A DNA stretch of 64,000 bases from Maylandia zebra (taxonomy: Eukaryota > Chordata > Actinopteri > Cichliformes > Cichlidae), in the NCBI RefSeq assembly GCF_041146795.1, contig NC_135170.1, positions 24,236,033 to 24,300,032 on the forward strand, in the 5' to 3' direction. Positions 52,151 through 61,831 of the stretch are shown here, piece by piece. Numbering within the stretch: the first letter of the stretch is position 1; every line of letters begins with the position of its first letter. Under the pieces are notes generated by a model that was not told where the DNA came from, searched no databases, and saw nothing but the letters and a program-made list of their open reading frames with translations. The translations under genes and the position numbers were made by a program.

Positions 52151-54673
52151 TCTAGTTCTTTTGTTGTGAGATACATTATTTTCACAAGTGTCCATGTTTC
52201 TCTCCCCAGGAAACTGCAACCTGGTTTATGCCATAATTCGCAAGCGTAATGTGTTCCATCAGCTGGCTAACCTGCCCTCTGACCCCAGTTCCATCCAGAA
52301 GGCTTTGCAAAGGAAGAAGAAGTCGCCCGACGTCATTTCCCGCACCAGCTCCCAAGAGACTGTATCCATGGAGGGCTCACACCCTGCAGTGCCAGCGGAG
52401 CCCGGTACACTAAAGGCCAGCCTGGTTGCTATGCCAGGTAATGACTCTACGTGTTGTTTGTACGGTAATGTTGTAATTTCAAAACAATCTATTCACTGTG
52501 TGGTAGTCACAGCGCACATAACATATATCTTCGCCGGACACATTTTTCCTTCAGAAGTCTTTTCATTTTTCATGGCACAGATTCAAAAACGGTGAGGAAA
52601 ACATTTCTCTGAGATTTTGATCCATATTGACATGACACCACACAGTTACTGCACATTTATGGGCTGTAAATTCATGATGAGAATCTCCTGTTCCACCACA
52701 TTGCAAAGGTGCTCTATAGGTCTACGATCTGGTGACTGTGGAGGCCATTCAAATACAGTCAACTCATTATCTTCTTCAAAAAACAGACATAATTTGAGAT
52801 TCGTCACGTGGAGCGTTATCCTGCTGGAAGCAACAATTAGGAGATTGGTACACTGGTCATAAAGGGACTGATATGGTCATTAACAATACTCAAGTCCTCT
52901 GTGGGGTTTAAATAATACTCAGTTGGTAATAAGGGGCCCAAAATGTGCCAAGCGTTTATGTTGTTCACACCAAATTTTGTCTCTACTATCCGACTGAGAC
53001 TTTGAGACTTAGCAGACCTGGAAGAGTTTTTCCACCAGCCCGTGTGAACTGTAGCTTCAGTTTCCTGTTCTTAGCTGACAGGGGTGGCACCTGGTGTGCT
53101 TTTTGTCGCTGTAGCCTATCTGCTTCAAGGTTCAATATTTTGTGTGTTCAGAGATGCTCTTCTGTGTATCTTGATTATAAGAAGTGGAATTACTGTTGTC
53201 TTCCTATAAGCTGAAAGCGGTCTGGCCATCCTCTTCTGACATCAACAAGACATTTCACCCAGAGAACTGCTGCTCATTCCATATTTTCTTATTTTTAGAC
53301 CATTCTCTGTAAATCTTACTCAGACCAACACATCTGGTACCAACAACCATTTCATGTTCAGTCACTTAAACTACCCTTCTTCCCCATTCTGATGCTCGGT
53401 TGGAATTTCAGCAGGCTGCTTTGACCATGTCTACATGCCTAGATACATTGAGTTGCTGCCATGTTATTAGCTCATTAGATGCAAGCTGCTGAACATCTAT
53501 AACTAATAAAGTGTCATGTATTTCATGTACATATGCACATCATGCACATGAAAATGACTGCCTTAGAACTAGCAGATTGAATTCATATGTCTTTAATTTA
53601 GTCTCTATGCATTTTTTAGTTACAACACAAAATTAGTTGGTGTTGCATTAAATTTTTTGGTAAGACTATAAAAGTAAAGTAATGTCGCCAGACACATCTG
53701 TAACGTATTCACTAATGTCCTGTGATTTATGATGCTGGTTTCCTGTAGGCATTGATAAACTGACAGAGAAGTCCCAAGTATCAGAGGATGGCACCATGGT
53801 GTCAGTTCCAAAGACAGACTCCCCAAACGCTGTCCACCCAGACCAAAGTGCAGTCACTGGGACCAGCGACACGGAGTCTAACTCAGGCAGGGACAATGAA
53901 GTAAGTGCCTTTTTATGGGGTGTATTGGTTTGCTCCAGTGGAAAGAGGATATTTCTAAATGCATTTATTCACACTATTAGGATGTTTTCTACACTGAAGC
54001 AGAAATGGAGAGAAGACGTTTGTCAAGTGCATCGTCAACGTCCTTTTGGGCTCCCACACCAGACTGGGTTTGCTTTCAGCCTCTCATTCAGTTTTTGTTA
54101 GATGTTGGATATTTAGAGGAATGAGAAGTCAATTTAGATTTGCTCGCTTTTATCCCAGGTCCTCTCTTGGAAATGTAAGCTACCCCTGCAGACCATCATG
54201 AGACTTCTACAGGTGCTGGTGCCTCAGGTGGAGAAAATCTGCATCGACAAGTATGCAAACACTTCACTTAGCTTTGATCGGACTGCAAAAAGCATATTCT
54301 AACTGTTTTGATATATTACTAAAAATGCTGTAAACGTCTACTGTGTCTTTCATTGCAGAGGTCTAACAGATGAATCAGAGATCCTAAAGTTTCTACAGCA
54401 TGGCACATTAGTGGGCCTGCTGCCGGTTCCTCACCCCATCCTCATTAGGAAATATCAGGCCAATGCAGGCACTGCCATGTGGTTTCGCACCTACATGTGG
54501 GGCGTCGTTTATTTGCGGTGAGTTAGAAATTTTAGACGAGAATTATGGACACTGATATCCTCAAAAGCAAATTAAAACGAATCCATTATTTTCTTTTTTT
54601 CTGTTTCAGCAATGTTGATCCTCCGATCTGGTATGACACTGACGTCCGACTATTTGAGATCCAGAGGATGTAG
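44785..54673 (+). CDS. hid1: hid1, complete 19-exon gene
   Basis: Coding exons: 44785-44850, 45578-45727, 46612-46782, 47474-47590, 48282-48388, 48519-48635, 50622-50823, 50912-50968, 51063-51203, 51296-51386, 51478-51629, 51731-51809, 51919-52083, 52210-52437, 53749-53900, 53981-54067, 54159-54250, 54359-54517, 54610-54673. They sum to 2397 nt (798 aa, against about 788 in human), with every phase matching. The start is fixed by MGSTDSKLNFRKAV, where Gly2 and Ser6 form an N-myristoylation signal. The single family-wide HID1 domain covers almost the whole protein; well-conserved stretches include YIFEDQDWRGFFWSTVPGAG, CAYDPVGYGIPYNHLLFSDY and KFLFFVLKSSDVLDILVPIL. The variable part is around residues 600-690. 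HID1 is a peripheral membrane protein of the medial/trans-Golgi, needed for dense-core vesicle formation in endocrine and nerve cells. Exon 16 has an unusual donor (GTTTGC) and is frame-neutral. Introns hold several repeats. No AATAAA or ATTAAA lies in the 600 nt after the stop, so the polyadenylation site is unknown. Confidence 0.97.
46254..46281. repeat. Perfect inverted repeat (13-bp stem, 2-nt spacer)
   Basis: ATAATCATAGATT followed by AA and its exact reverse complement, in hid1 intron 2. A near-perfect AT-rich palindrome. Confidence 0.8.
46858..46935. repeat. Truncated fish interspersed repeat, hid1 intron 3
   Basis: Short fragment with 'ggagaggtcaccagtctatcacag' and 'gttaagaaaatagatagct' landmarks, related to the 41716-42113 family. 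Directly follows hid1 exon 3. Confidence 0.55.
47112..47320. mobile_element. Fold-back MITE, hid1 intron 3
   Basis: About 67-bp arms in inverted orientation. The left arm starts TGTTCCCTCTAAGCTGAGCG (47113) and the right arm ends as its near-complement at 47319. Both contain GAGCAATCGC, ACTGCTGACAC and CACAGAAAATCA blocks. The 70-bp centre is AT-rich and non-coding. Arms differ at a handful of positions, and I could not settle a target-site duplication, so the superfamily is left open (hAT-like is possible). Confidence 0.75.
49822..49898. repeat. (CA)n microsatellite, hid1 intron 6
   Basis: Uninterrupted CA array of about 77 bp at the left edge of the A-rich repeat-like block that follows. 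Confidence 0.98.
49899..50495. repeat. A-rich interspersed-repeat-like block, hid1 intron 6
   Basis: About 600 bp of strongly purine-biased plus-strand sequence with recurring GAAACC, ACAGAC, AACACAG and GGAAC motifs, ending in CCCCCCC and 'gtgttcgtgacata'. This composition is typical of the non-coding ends of fish retroelements, but I recognise no coding domain and no family. Confidence 0.35.
52112..52150. repeat. (ATAG)n microsatellite, hid1 intron 13
   Basis: About ten GATA/ATAG units, starting some 30 bp after the exon 13 donor. Confidence 0.95.
52615..53520 (-). pseudogene. Tc1-like transposase relic, hid1 intron 14
   Basis: The minus strand carries a decayed Tc1/mariner transposase. 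A start region complementary to 'ttccccattctgatgctcgg' lies near 53390. A DNA-binding-domain remnant follows around 53.2-53.35 kb. The catalytic-core block FQQDNAP sits at about 52810-52830, and WPPQSPDRRPIEHL, a mutated form of the family's SPDLNPIEHLW segment, is near 52690-52740. Stop codons and frameshifts break the frame throughout, so no functional protein is possible. The outer end near 53500 keeps 'ctaataaagtg', typical of the element's 3' end. It is inserted antisense to hid1, in the longest intron of its 3' half. Confidence 0.85.
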
Positions 54674-55431
54674 ACTGTCAATGAAAATGAATCTAGGGTT
54701 CTTCATCCCTTCAGTATCTGCTGGTTTTGTGGGAAACCTCATTGTGTTGAAACTATCCTTGTGAACCTGTTGCTTGCTTCTGACACCACCAAACTAGACA
54801 GGGGAGTCATTCAGATGAGTGGAGTAGAAATTTCTCTCTATATTAAGATAGAAAGTGTTTGAATTATCACTAGTGTCCATAAACAACTGTGTTTGTACAT
54901 TTCTTCAAACCTTAAGACCGCAGAATGTTTGTCAAAGCACTGAGATGACTGGAGTGTTTGGTAAGGGCTGAGGCAAATTTTAGCAGTATAAAAGTGAAAG
55001 AGGGAACATTGTTTAACTTTCAAAGACGTGTAACATATCCTGTATAGCTCAAAGTTATCATTCCAATATTATTTGTTGTACTTGAAATGCTTTAAAGTGA
55101 ACTTGCACCTTTTTGAGTTGTCGTTTGTGGTTGAAGTTTATGTGATTATATTTTGAGACAGATTGTATGTTTTTATGTATATGACAAGGTTTCATTTTTG
55201 AGAAATGCTTATAATGTTCTATGCTGAAATTGTATTTTCCTTAAAGTGTCCTGAAAAAAAATATATCTAATATATAATATGTATCTGCAAATTCTGCATT
55301 GGTCACATTATGTATGACAGTGCTGTAAAGCAAATCTGAAATTTCAGGTGTGTAAACAGTTCATAAAGTAGCAGCAGTTCTGCACAAAGTCCAATTCTGC
55401 CATCTGTAAAAGCGCCACCTTCACATGTTAA

Positions 55432-55445
55432 CCACTAGGTGGCAT
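55432..55445 (+). promoter_or_regulatory. Strong CTCF-like motif between hid1 and otop2
   Basis: CCACTAGGTGGCAT matches the vertebrate CTCF core CCASYAGRKGGCRS at 13 of 14 positions. It sits in the 900-bp gap between the convergent hid1 and otop2 3' ends, a typical insulator location. Motif match only. Confidence 0.5.
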
Positions 55446-55572
55446 CATGCTCCTGTTCGTCACTTAATCTGCAAAAGGTTTATTATATGAACACATTTGC
55501 ATCGCCACATATCAAATCCCTGCACTGAATCCTTCTACAGGGAAAACTGAAAACACGAAGACATTTTTTAAA

Positions 55573-55582
55573 TTTATTTATT
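55573..55582 (-). terminator. Polyadenylation signal of otop2
   Basis: Two overlapping AATAAA hexamers on the minus strand, 80-90 nt after the otop2 stop codon. Confidence 0.7.
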
Positions 55583-55661
55583 AAAGGTAGTTAAATAACA
55601 TGTTAAATGTTTTGATACATAAAATTGTACACCTAAATCAAAATAATGATTACGAGATTAG

Positions 55662-57762
55662 TCAATCTCTTAGATAAACTTCAAAGAGACTGGCCACAGC
55701 GTGCATGCGATAGAAGATTCCAAAAGGAAGTCCAATATTCACAATTGCGTTCCACATTGTGTAATTGTAAAAGTATATCTCAGCGGAGTGGTCGAACTGG
55801 GGACGAGCCCCAAATGCAGGCATGATCCATAGCTGTCAATATAGAAAAAGGGAATTAGACACATTTTGACAGGAAACACTGGTTGTTACAACTGTAGATA
55901 GTCCAATAAGCACAAATACAACTTACAATTATGTTTGCCAGGAGCAAAAAGGCACACACTTCCCTCAGAACTCTCCTTTTCCAACTTGGCTTTTTAGAAA
56001 TTGAGTATCTTGATATTTGACCCTCCACGTCATTGGCCATTTCAGCATGATCTTGAAAAGCACGGGCATTTGCCGGCATTACATTGATGGGCTCCCGATG
56101 GAGGCCTTCAATGATGAAATAGTTCTGCAGGCCAATCTCAACCACCAATACCACAGCCCAGGCCAGGTTGAGCACATTTAGGTAACCCTGGGCTCCAGTC
56201 GCCACTGTAGCCACAAGGCTGAAATAGCTAATGATGAATTGCCCCAAAGAGGATGCCACCAGTAGCCCCACGTCCAGGCTGCGAGTGGGGTTTTTGTCTG
56301 ATACATATTCCCTGCGGTCCAGTCTGTAAATAATGCAGCCAATCATAGTGGAGAGGGACATCAAGCTAACAATCACTATGTTCATAATGAAATGAATCAG
56401 CAGGGCCTTATTTCGTTTATCCTTGTCTTCTTTGAGTATGTTAATCTTGTACAGTACAAATGTAACAAGTCCTGCCACCACCAGGAGCAGTCCTGCTACA
56501 GGCCCTACGAAAACATCTTTCACATAGAAGTTAAATTTGTAGTGCTTGTGATGTTCAACAATTCTGCCCACGTTTTTCCACATTATGTAGGTCATGGCAG
56601 AAGCAAAGAGGCTGTATTCTATGTTGAAGGGGTACAGGTAGTAGAAGGCCTCTTTGAAGGTCTCACATGCCATATGACTGCATGTGCACTTCTTGGCACC
56701 GTAGTTGGCTGGAACAGAAAGAGCAACCATCAGTTATTTTCCTTGTAAACACTGACCTTCATCTAAAAACAGGAAGCTACGGCTCAATACCTCTGTACAA
56801 CTTGTGCGAGACACTTATATTCAGATGAGTTATCTCAGTTTGGTGAATTGACTCCTCAGTCACTGCTGCCATCCACACCACCAGGTTAGTTGAAAGTGTA
56901 AGAGTAAGCCCACATCTGAAAGGGAAAAAAGATAAGGAATGTTATATACTCTGAAATGAGTGAATGGAGGTGATGAAATGTTTAAAAGAATCTACCGTGT
57001 TAAGCTGGTGTGTAGCTGCACGCAGTCCCTTGAATGAAACCACAGGAAGTAGGTCTAAAAGAGACAATTTTTAAAAGTTTTGCCAGTGCAGCATGCAAGA
57101 GCGCGTATATTCTTACAATTTTCATAACATGCAACAACCTGGAAAAATAAAAACACAGCTTGCACAATGGGGTAGGCTACTTTAACAGGAGAATCACAGT
57201 GAAGGTAGCCCACATAAGTGGCGATCTTGAAGATGTCCATGAGGAAACTAAGGAGGCCAAACAGCACAAGCCCAGCTGCAACATATAAAAAAATAAAAAA
57301 TTAGGGGTTTAAGCTGAAACGAGCAATCAGAAACAGAGCCAGAAAGCACTGCTCGGACTTCTCACCCTTGAGCCACACAGGCCCAGCATGGCGATCTTTA
57401 AATAAGACTGCACGATCCTTTCGGGAGGTGACGACCATGTAAAACAGCATCCACAACATAGTAAGGACGAGGAGGGTGATGAGGAAGATTTGCCGGTGCA
57501 CTGGTGTTATGGCCACAACATTGAAGGCGCTGCTGCTGACCAGAGCACAGCCAAGCATCAGGATGTTGATGCAAATTATCCCAGACAGGAGCCATTCACC
57601 ACCTTGGGGGGTCCTTTCTTTAACTACTTCCACATCGTGTCCACTTTCACTAGCACCATCCACAGTGGGAGGATGGGGAGGACTGGGCAAATGCTGGATG
57701 CTGTCCACTTGTGTCACAGTTCCACCATTTGATGGATGAGCCGTCATAACAACGTTTGGCAT
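55662..57762 (-). CDS. otop2: Otopetrin proton channel, otop2-like, complete coding region
   Basis: Six coding exons on the minus strand: 57762-57366 (exon begins at 57766), 57275-57139, 57054-56996, 56915-56791, 56708-55927 and 55832-55662. All junctions are GT-AG with consistent phases, giving 556 aa (human OTOP2 is about 562). The ATG at 57762 lies four bases after a splice acceptor, so a non-coding exon lies upstream. The N-terminus is cytosolic (about 55 residues). TM1 is around residues 57-79 and TM2 around 91-111, and the protein has the otopetrin total of about twelve hydrophobic segments. Family landmarks are RHAGPVWL, QTYFLWFHSRDCVQLH, YLYPFNIEYSLFASAMTYIM, MWKNVGR, NPTRSLDVGLL, LWIMPAFGARPQF and GLPFGIFYRMHAV. 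Otopetrins form dimeric proton-selective channels in the plasma membrane. YSLFAS and the length favour OTOP2 over OTOP3, and synteny with hid1 agrees (HID1-OTOP2-OTOP3 in human). Assignment between otop2 and otop3 is likely but not proved. Confidence 0.93.
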
Positions 57763-58802
57763 TTTCCTACAAAAGATCATGTGCTTTAGCTTAAGTGAAG
57801 CTGTAATGATCCCATATCTTTACAGGTTAACCGCTGAGAAATACAAGATTTTATTATGAGCCTACTAAAGAAAATAAGCGGGGAAGGACTATAAAAGCGC
57901 ACTCAAGAGTACTAAAACACCACATGAGTCTTTTATTATGGAAAACAACGATATTTCAGCTTTAGCTACAGGATTAATATTATTTACATCCACCACTATT
58001 TTAAATGTGATTGTCCAAAAAAGAGAGAGAGAAAGCGAGAGAAAAGAAAGACAGAAAGAAAAGTGAATCTTTGAAAACTGATCTACAGCGTTCGTGTTGG
58101 ACTTTCAAACTAGTGTCAAGATGCCAGAGGGTGCATGTTGCTTTCGGGTTAAAGTTTATCTAAACTGAACACTGAGTTGGAAAACAAGGCATAGCCTAAG
58201 TGGATCAGCGCTCTAGTCTGCGCAGGTCAGATTGCACAGAAAGCCTCCGCAGTGCTCACGTAAACGACTAAAAACAGGTGCAATTAGTTTTGGCTGATTG
58301 TTTAATCTCTCACCGCACCCAAAGGAGACTTACACCACATATTTTGGTGTTTTTCCCCAATCGTCACTTGTGCTGGTCAGGTCCGGTTTCGTATTTGGTC
58401 GTTATTCCATAAACAACGAACTCTACTAGCTCGTGACACTGGCGCACGTCAGGAACTGCCTGAAGGGAAATCCAAGTGCGACGGGTACTTGAGTCTGTTT
58501 ACTATGCAGATTCTTGCAGCTTCCAAGAAGGAGCTATTTTGGTCGTGCGACTGTAAGTGTAGTCCTGTTGACCTTAGACATTTGAAAATTCAAGAAGTAA
58601 ACTTGATGGCTTTCCTTCGAATGCAAAATAAACAATGTAAATGATATGGACTTTGATGCATTCATATTAAGCATCTGAATGGATTTATGTGCATATAAAT
58701 GCTCATTACTCACTGAAAATGAATTAGATGATGGTTGATCATTAAGGTGCGTATCTGATGCTGGTAGCAGTCAAATTAATTATGTTTGACACACACACAC
58801 AC

Positions 58803-58803
<1 letters not shown>

Positions 58804-58872
<69 letters not shown>
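58804..58872. repeat. (TA)n microsatellite
   Basis: About 69 bp of TA preceded by a short (CA)n run at 58789-58802. Confidence 0.97.
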
Positions 58873-58877
<5 letters not shown>

Positions 58878-59755
58878 AAGGTTCAAAATTGAGGAGGGAG
58901 AGTACAAACCACCCTTGGTCCAGAAGCTCTTGGTCAAACAATGATTTTAATGACTACACACGTGTGGGAAGAACACTCTGTACGCAGACAGCAAGTGATC
59001 TTCGACTTAATCAAAGCATAAATAGATATTTTATAGCATCAGGGTTTGATTTACTGACGCCCCTTCATGCGTCACAGATACATTTTATACATAGATCAGA
59101 TCAACACCACAATGACTTTTAACCCAGAAGATCATCTTCTATTTTCATGGCCGGCACTTCCTTTCTACCTTTCAGTTCCTCTTTCTTGCCGAGACGACAA
59201 GGACGGTTCCTCTTTTACCGAGACATGACTAATCTCTCTCTCCTCTAAATAAATCGAACTCATGTGTGTGTGTCACGACCTCACATGCTCTCTGTGTCAC
59301 CTCTTCACCTGTTGCACTTCTGACCTTTCACTAGACCAGAGGCTCACTGAGACTATGTGTATGTCTTCTACTAAATAAATGTTTTAACCAAGAACCTCTA
59401 CTAAAACCTTAATATGAAATGACCTGATATATAAGTGTTTTGTAAGCATGTATTGCAATTCCTTCTATGTTCTAGTTTTCCCTCAGCATGTATCACCTGA
59501 ACAGTCACGTCAGTGAAGCTTAAGACCTTTAAAGAACCTGAACATCAACTCAAATAAGCACAGATATGCATTGTGTACACAATAGTTATAACTGCATCTG
59601 AAATACAAAATTAACATCATCATAAACATCTTAAGGCCATCTTAAAGCTATCTGTTACATTGTTAAAGCAATGATCATACTGCAGATTATATTATTAATG
59701 CAATGGTAATAATGATGATTATTTAACAATAGCAGTAAAATAATTTCCCTGCTCC

Positions 59756-59758
<3 letters not shown>

Positions 59759-59810
<52 letters not shown>
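59759..59810. repeat. (TA)n microsatellite
   Basis: About 52 bp of uninterrupted AT dinucleotides, 390 bp upstream of the amn start codon. Confidence 0.97.
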
Positions 59811-59815
<5 letters not shown>

Positions 59816-60202
59816 AGACCAGAAGCTAAATTATTGCATCGATCAGAGAATTAGCATTACTGACGAAGCAGAATTATCACCACATTTGATTGCATTGGAC
59901 TTAATGTAATTCAGTGAGTATACAAATAGCAGTGTCAGTGGCAATAGCAGCAATATAAACCTAAATAATTCATTTCTACTTTAGTTCTAAGCAGAAATGC
60001 ATTGAAGGGAAAATGCAGTGGTAAGGATGTTTTGGTATTACCAATAAAACCGGTCTGTTGTAGCAGAAAATGTAAATGTTTTACCTGCTTGAGCAGGCTG
60101 ATTTGGTTTAGTACCCTTAGTAAGCTGTGTGCACTCGTGTTAGTCACAAGATTTGAAACAAAGGTCACGCAATATTCTTTTAGGCTGTCACAATTACCCA
60201 GG

Positions 60203-61591
60203 ATGCTGAAAATACCAGACATGCTCTTGCTCTTCTGTCTCGTTGGGGTAGCAAATGCCCTATATAAACAGTGGATTCCTGATACAAACTATGAGAATAA
60301 GACCAACTGGGACAAAGGCGATATTCCTTGTGGCAATGACATAGTTCAGTTTTCGGCTCAAAGAAAAGTGTCTGTGTTTGTGGAGACCACTCATGCTGTG
60401 CTGGAGATGAGGTTGCCAGTTGATGGGGAGTTCATCCTGAATTCAGGAGCTGGATTTTATGCTGTCACCGGGCAGGACCCAGGCTGTGGAACGGGTGTCA
60501 CGACCGAGTTTAAAGATTCAGAGTCATTTCAGTGGTACGATCCAACTCTATGGCAGGCAGCTGCAACTCTGAATGACCTAGAGCAAGGAAACTTCCTATT
60601 CTCTGTCCACGAGGAGAGCGTCCCCTGCCATTACGATGATGTTGTTTTTAAAGCCCTCTCCTCCTTCAGAGTGGACACCAGCTCTAGTCATTCTAGCATC
60701 ACTGTCAAATCTGTGTCTGTGCTGGGGGATACATTTACTACCCAGTCTGAGTTCTCCCAGTATCTCAGCTCAAGTTTGGGCAAACTGCAGTTTCATGGAT
60801 CCTCTGCTGTTGCTGTCGGAAACCCAGCCTGTGAGGATCCCTCTGGTTGTGACTGTGGGAATTCTGTACACCATCAGCAGATCTGTAGCACAGTAACGTG
60901 TGACTCTCCAAACTGTAAGAACCCTCTTCGCCCAACAGGACACTGTTGTGATGTGTGTGGTGCCATTGTTACCCTCCTTTTTGATGACGGTTTTAACCTT
61001 CAGACTTACAGGGAACGAATCCGTCACCTTTTTCTTGCCCTGCCACAATACCAGTCCATTCAGCTGGGGATGTCCAAAGTCTTAAAGCCACAGCGGCTGA
61101 TGGGGATAATCAGTCTTGGTACGTTATCTGAAATCCAGATAGTAATACTGGATGGAGAGCAGGGAATACAGTCAGCAGCTTTGGCCCAGGACATAATGAA
61201 GGATGCTCGTTCTCATGGCTCTAATTTGGGAATCTCCGGAGTTGAAGTTCAGACCTCTTCTGAGGAAACTGGAGATAGTGCAGGGTTGGCAGTTGGAGTT
61301 GTTTTTGGAGTTTTACTGCTGATTACACTCATTATCTTGGGTGTCTTGATTCATAAAGGGGTTGTTCAAATGCCAACACTGAACAGATTCAAAAATAGAA
61401 ACAACATACCAGATCTCGGTGGACCTCTCGACCATGGGTTTGATAATCCTATGTTTGACCAGCCCACTATGATGCCTGACATTCCTAGTCTATATGGGAC
61501 TGGAGTTAGTAATTCAATCTCGATGACTCAGACAGCTGTACACTTTGTAAACCCAGTTTATGATGAGAGTGAAACAGATTTTACTGCCTAA
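60203..61591 (+). CDS. amn: Amnionless (amn), intronless coding region
   Basis: A single uninterrupted frame of 462 aa (human AMN is about 453 aa). The frame is open 67 codons further upstream, but the start at 60203 is chosen because it opens directly on a signal peptide (residues 1-19, MLKIPDMLLLFCLVGVANA). The family N-terminus follows (KQWIPDTNYENKTNW). A Cys-rich VWFC-like segment lies at about 210-252 (CEDPSGCDCGN ... PTGHCCDVCGA), and a single TM helix at about 360-383. The cytoplasmic tail carries two endocytic FxNPxF/Y motifs, FDNPMF (413-418) and FVNPVY (448-453). Amnionless is the membrane anchor and export partner of cubilin; together (cubam) they take up intrinsic factor-B12 and filtered proteins in gut and kidney. 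All domains are intact, so it is expected to be functional. Mammalian AMN has about twelve exons, so the lack of introns here is striking. An acceptor-like site just before the ATG may mark a 5' UTR intron. Confidence 0.96.
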   Translation: MLKIPDMLLLFCLVGVANALYKQWIPDTNYENKTNWDKGDIPCGNDIVQFSAQRKVSVFVETTHAVLEMRLPVDGEFILNSGAGFYAVTGQDPGCGTGVTTEFKDSESFQWYDPTLWQAAATLNDLEQGNFLFSVHEESVPCHYDDVVFKALSSFRVDTSSSHSSITVKSVSVLGDTFTTQSEFSQYLSSSLGKLQFHGSSAVAVGNPACEDPSGCDCGNSVHHQQICSTVTCDSPNCKNPLRPTGHCCDVCGAIVTLLFDDGFNLQTYRERIRHLFLALPQYQSIQLGMSKVLKPQRLMGIISLGTLSEIQIVILDGEQGIQSAALAQDIMKDARSHGSNLGISGVEVQTSSEETGDSAGLAVGVVFGVLLLITLIILGVLIHKGVVQMPTLNRFKNRNNIPDLGGPLDHGFDNPMFDQPTMMPDIPSLYGTGVSNSISMTQTAVHFVNPVYDESETDFTA

Positions 61592-61745
61592 AGATGAACA
61601 TATGTTAGCATTTAATGACAGTACTTTTGTTTCAAATTGAATGATTTTAAATCCCACAAATTAAAGTATATAGTTGTATACAGTTTTATTACCACTGAAC
61701 AATGTAAATAACCTAGGCGACAGGCACTAAATCTTCGAATAACCA

Positions 61746-61831
61746 AATAAATCTGTAACGCAAATAAAAGAATTGCTGGCAGACAATTGTGTGTTTTCCT
61801 CTTCATTCGCATCACATTTAAGAGCAATAAA
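61746..61831 (+). terminator. Polyadenylation signals of amn
   Basis: Three AATAAA hexamers at 61746-61751, 61763-61768 and 61826-61831, 155-240 nt after the stop codon. No genomic poly-A tract follows them. Confidence 0.65.

Larger units (their letters stand above)
57767..60202. other. Intergenic region between divergent otop2 and amn
   Basis: Holds the unplaced otop2 5' non-coding exon and promoter, probably in the less AT-rich 58.2-58.5 kb part. It also has two long TA arrays and, between them, an 880-bp AT-rich stretch (58.87-59.76 kb) that I do not recognise. An acceptor-like 'tattcttttag' at 60172-60182, 21 nt before the amn start codon, suggests amn has a spliced 5' UTR. Confidence 0.55.

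Noticed and set aside
60002-60202. 67-codon in-frame extension upstream of amn
   Set aside because: It would place a Cys/Lys-rich, non-secretory leader before a normal signal peptide, and an acceptor-like site lies inside it. Better read as 5' UTR or intron.
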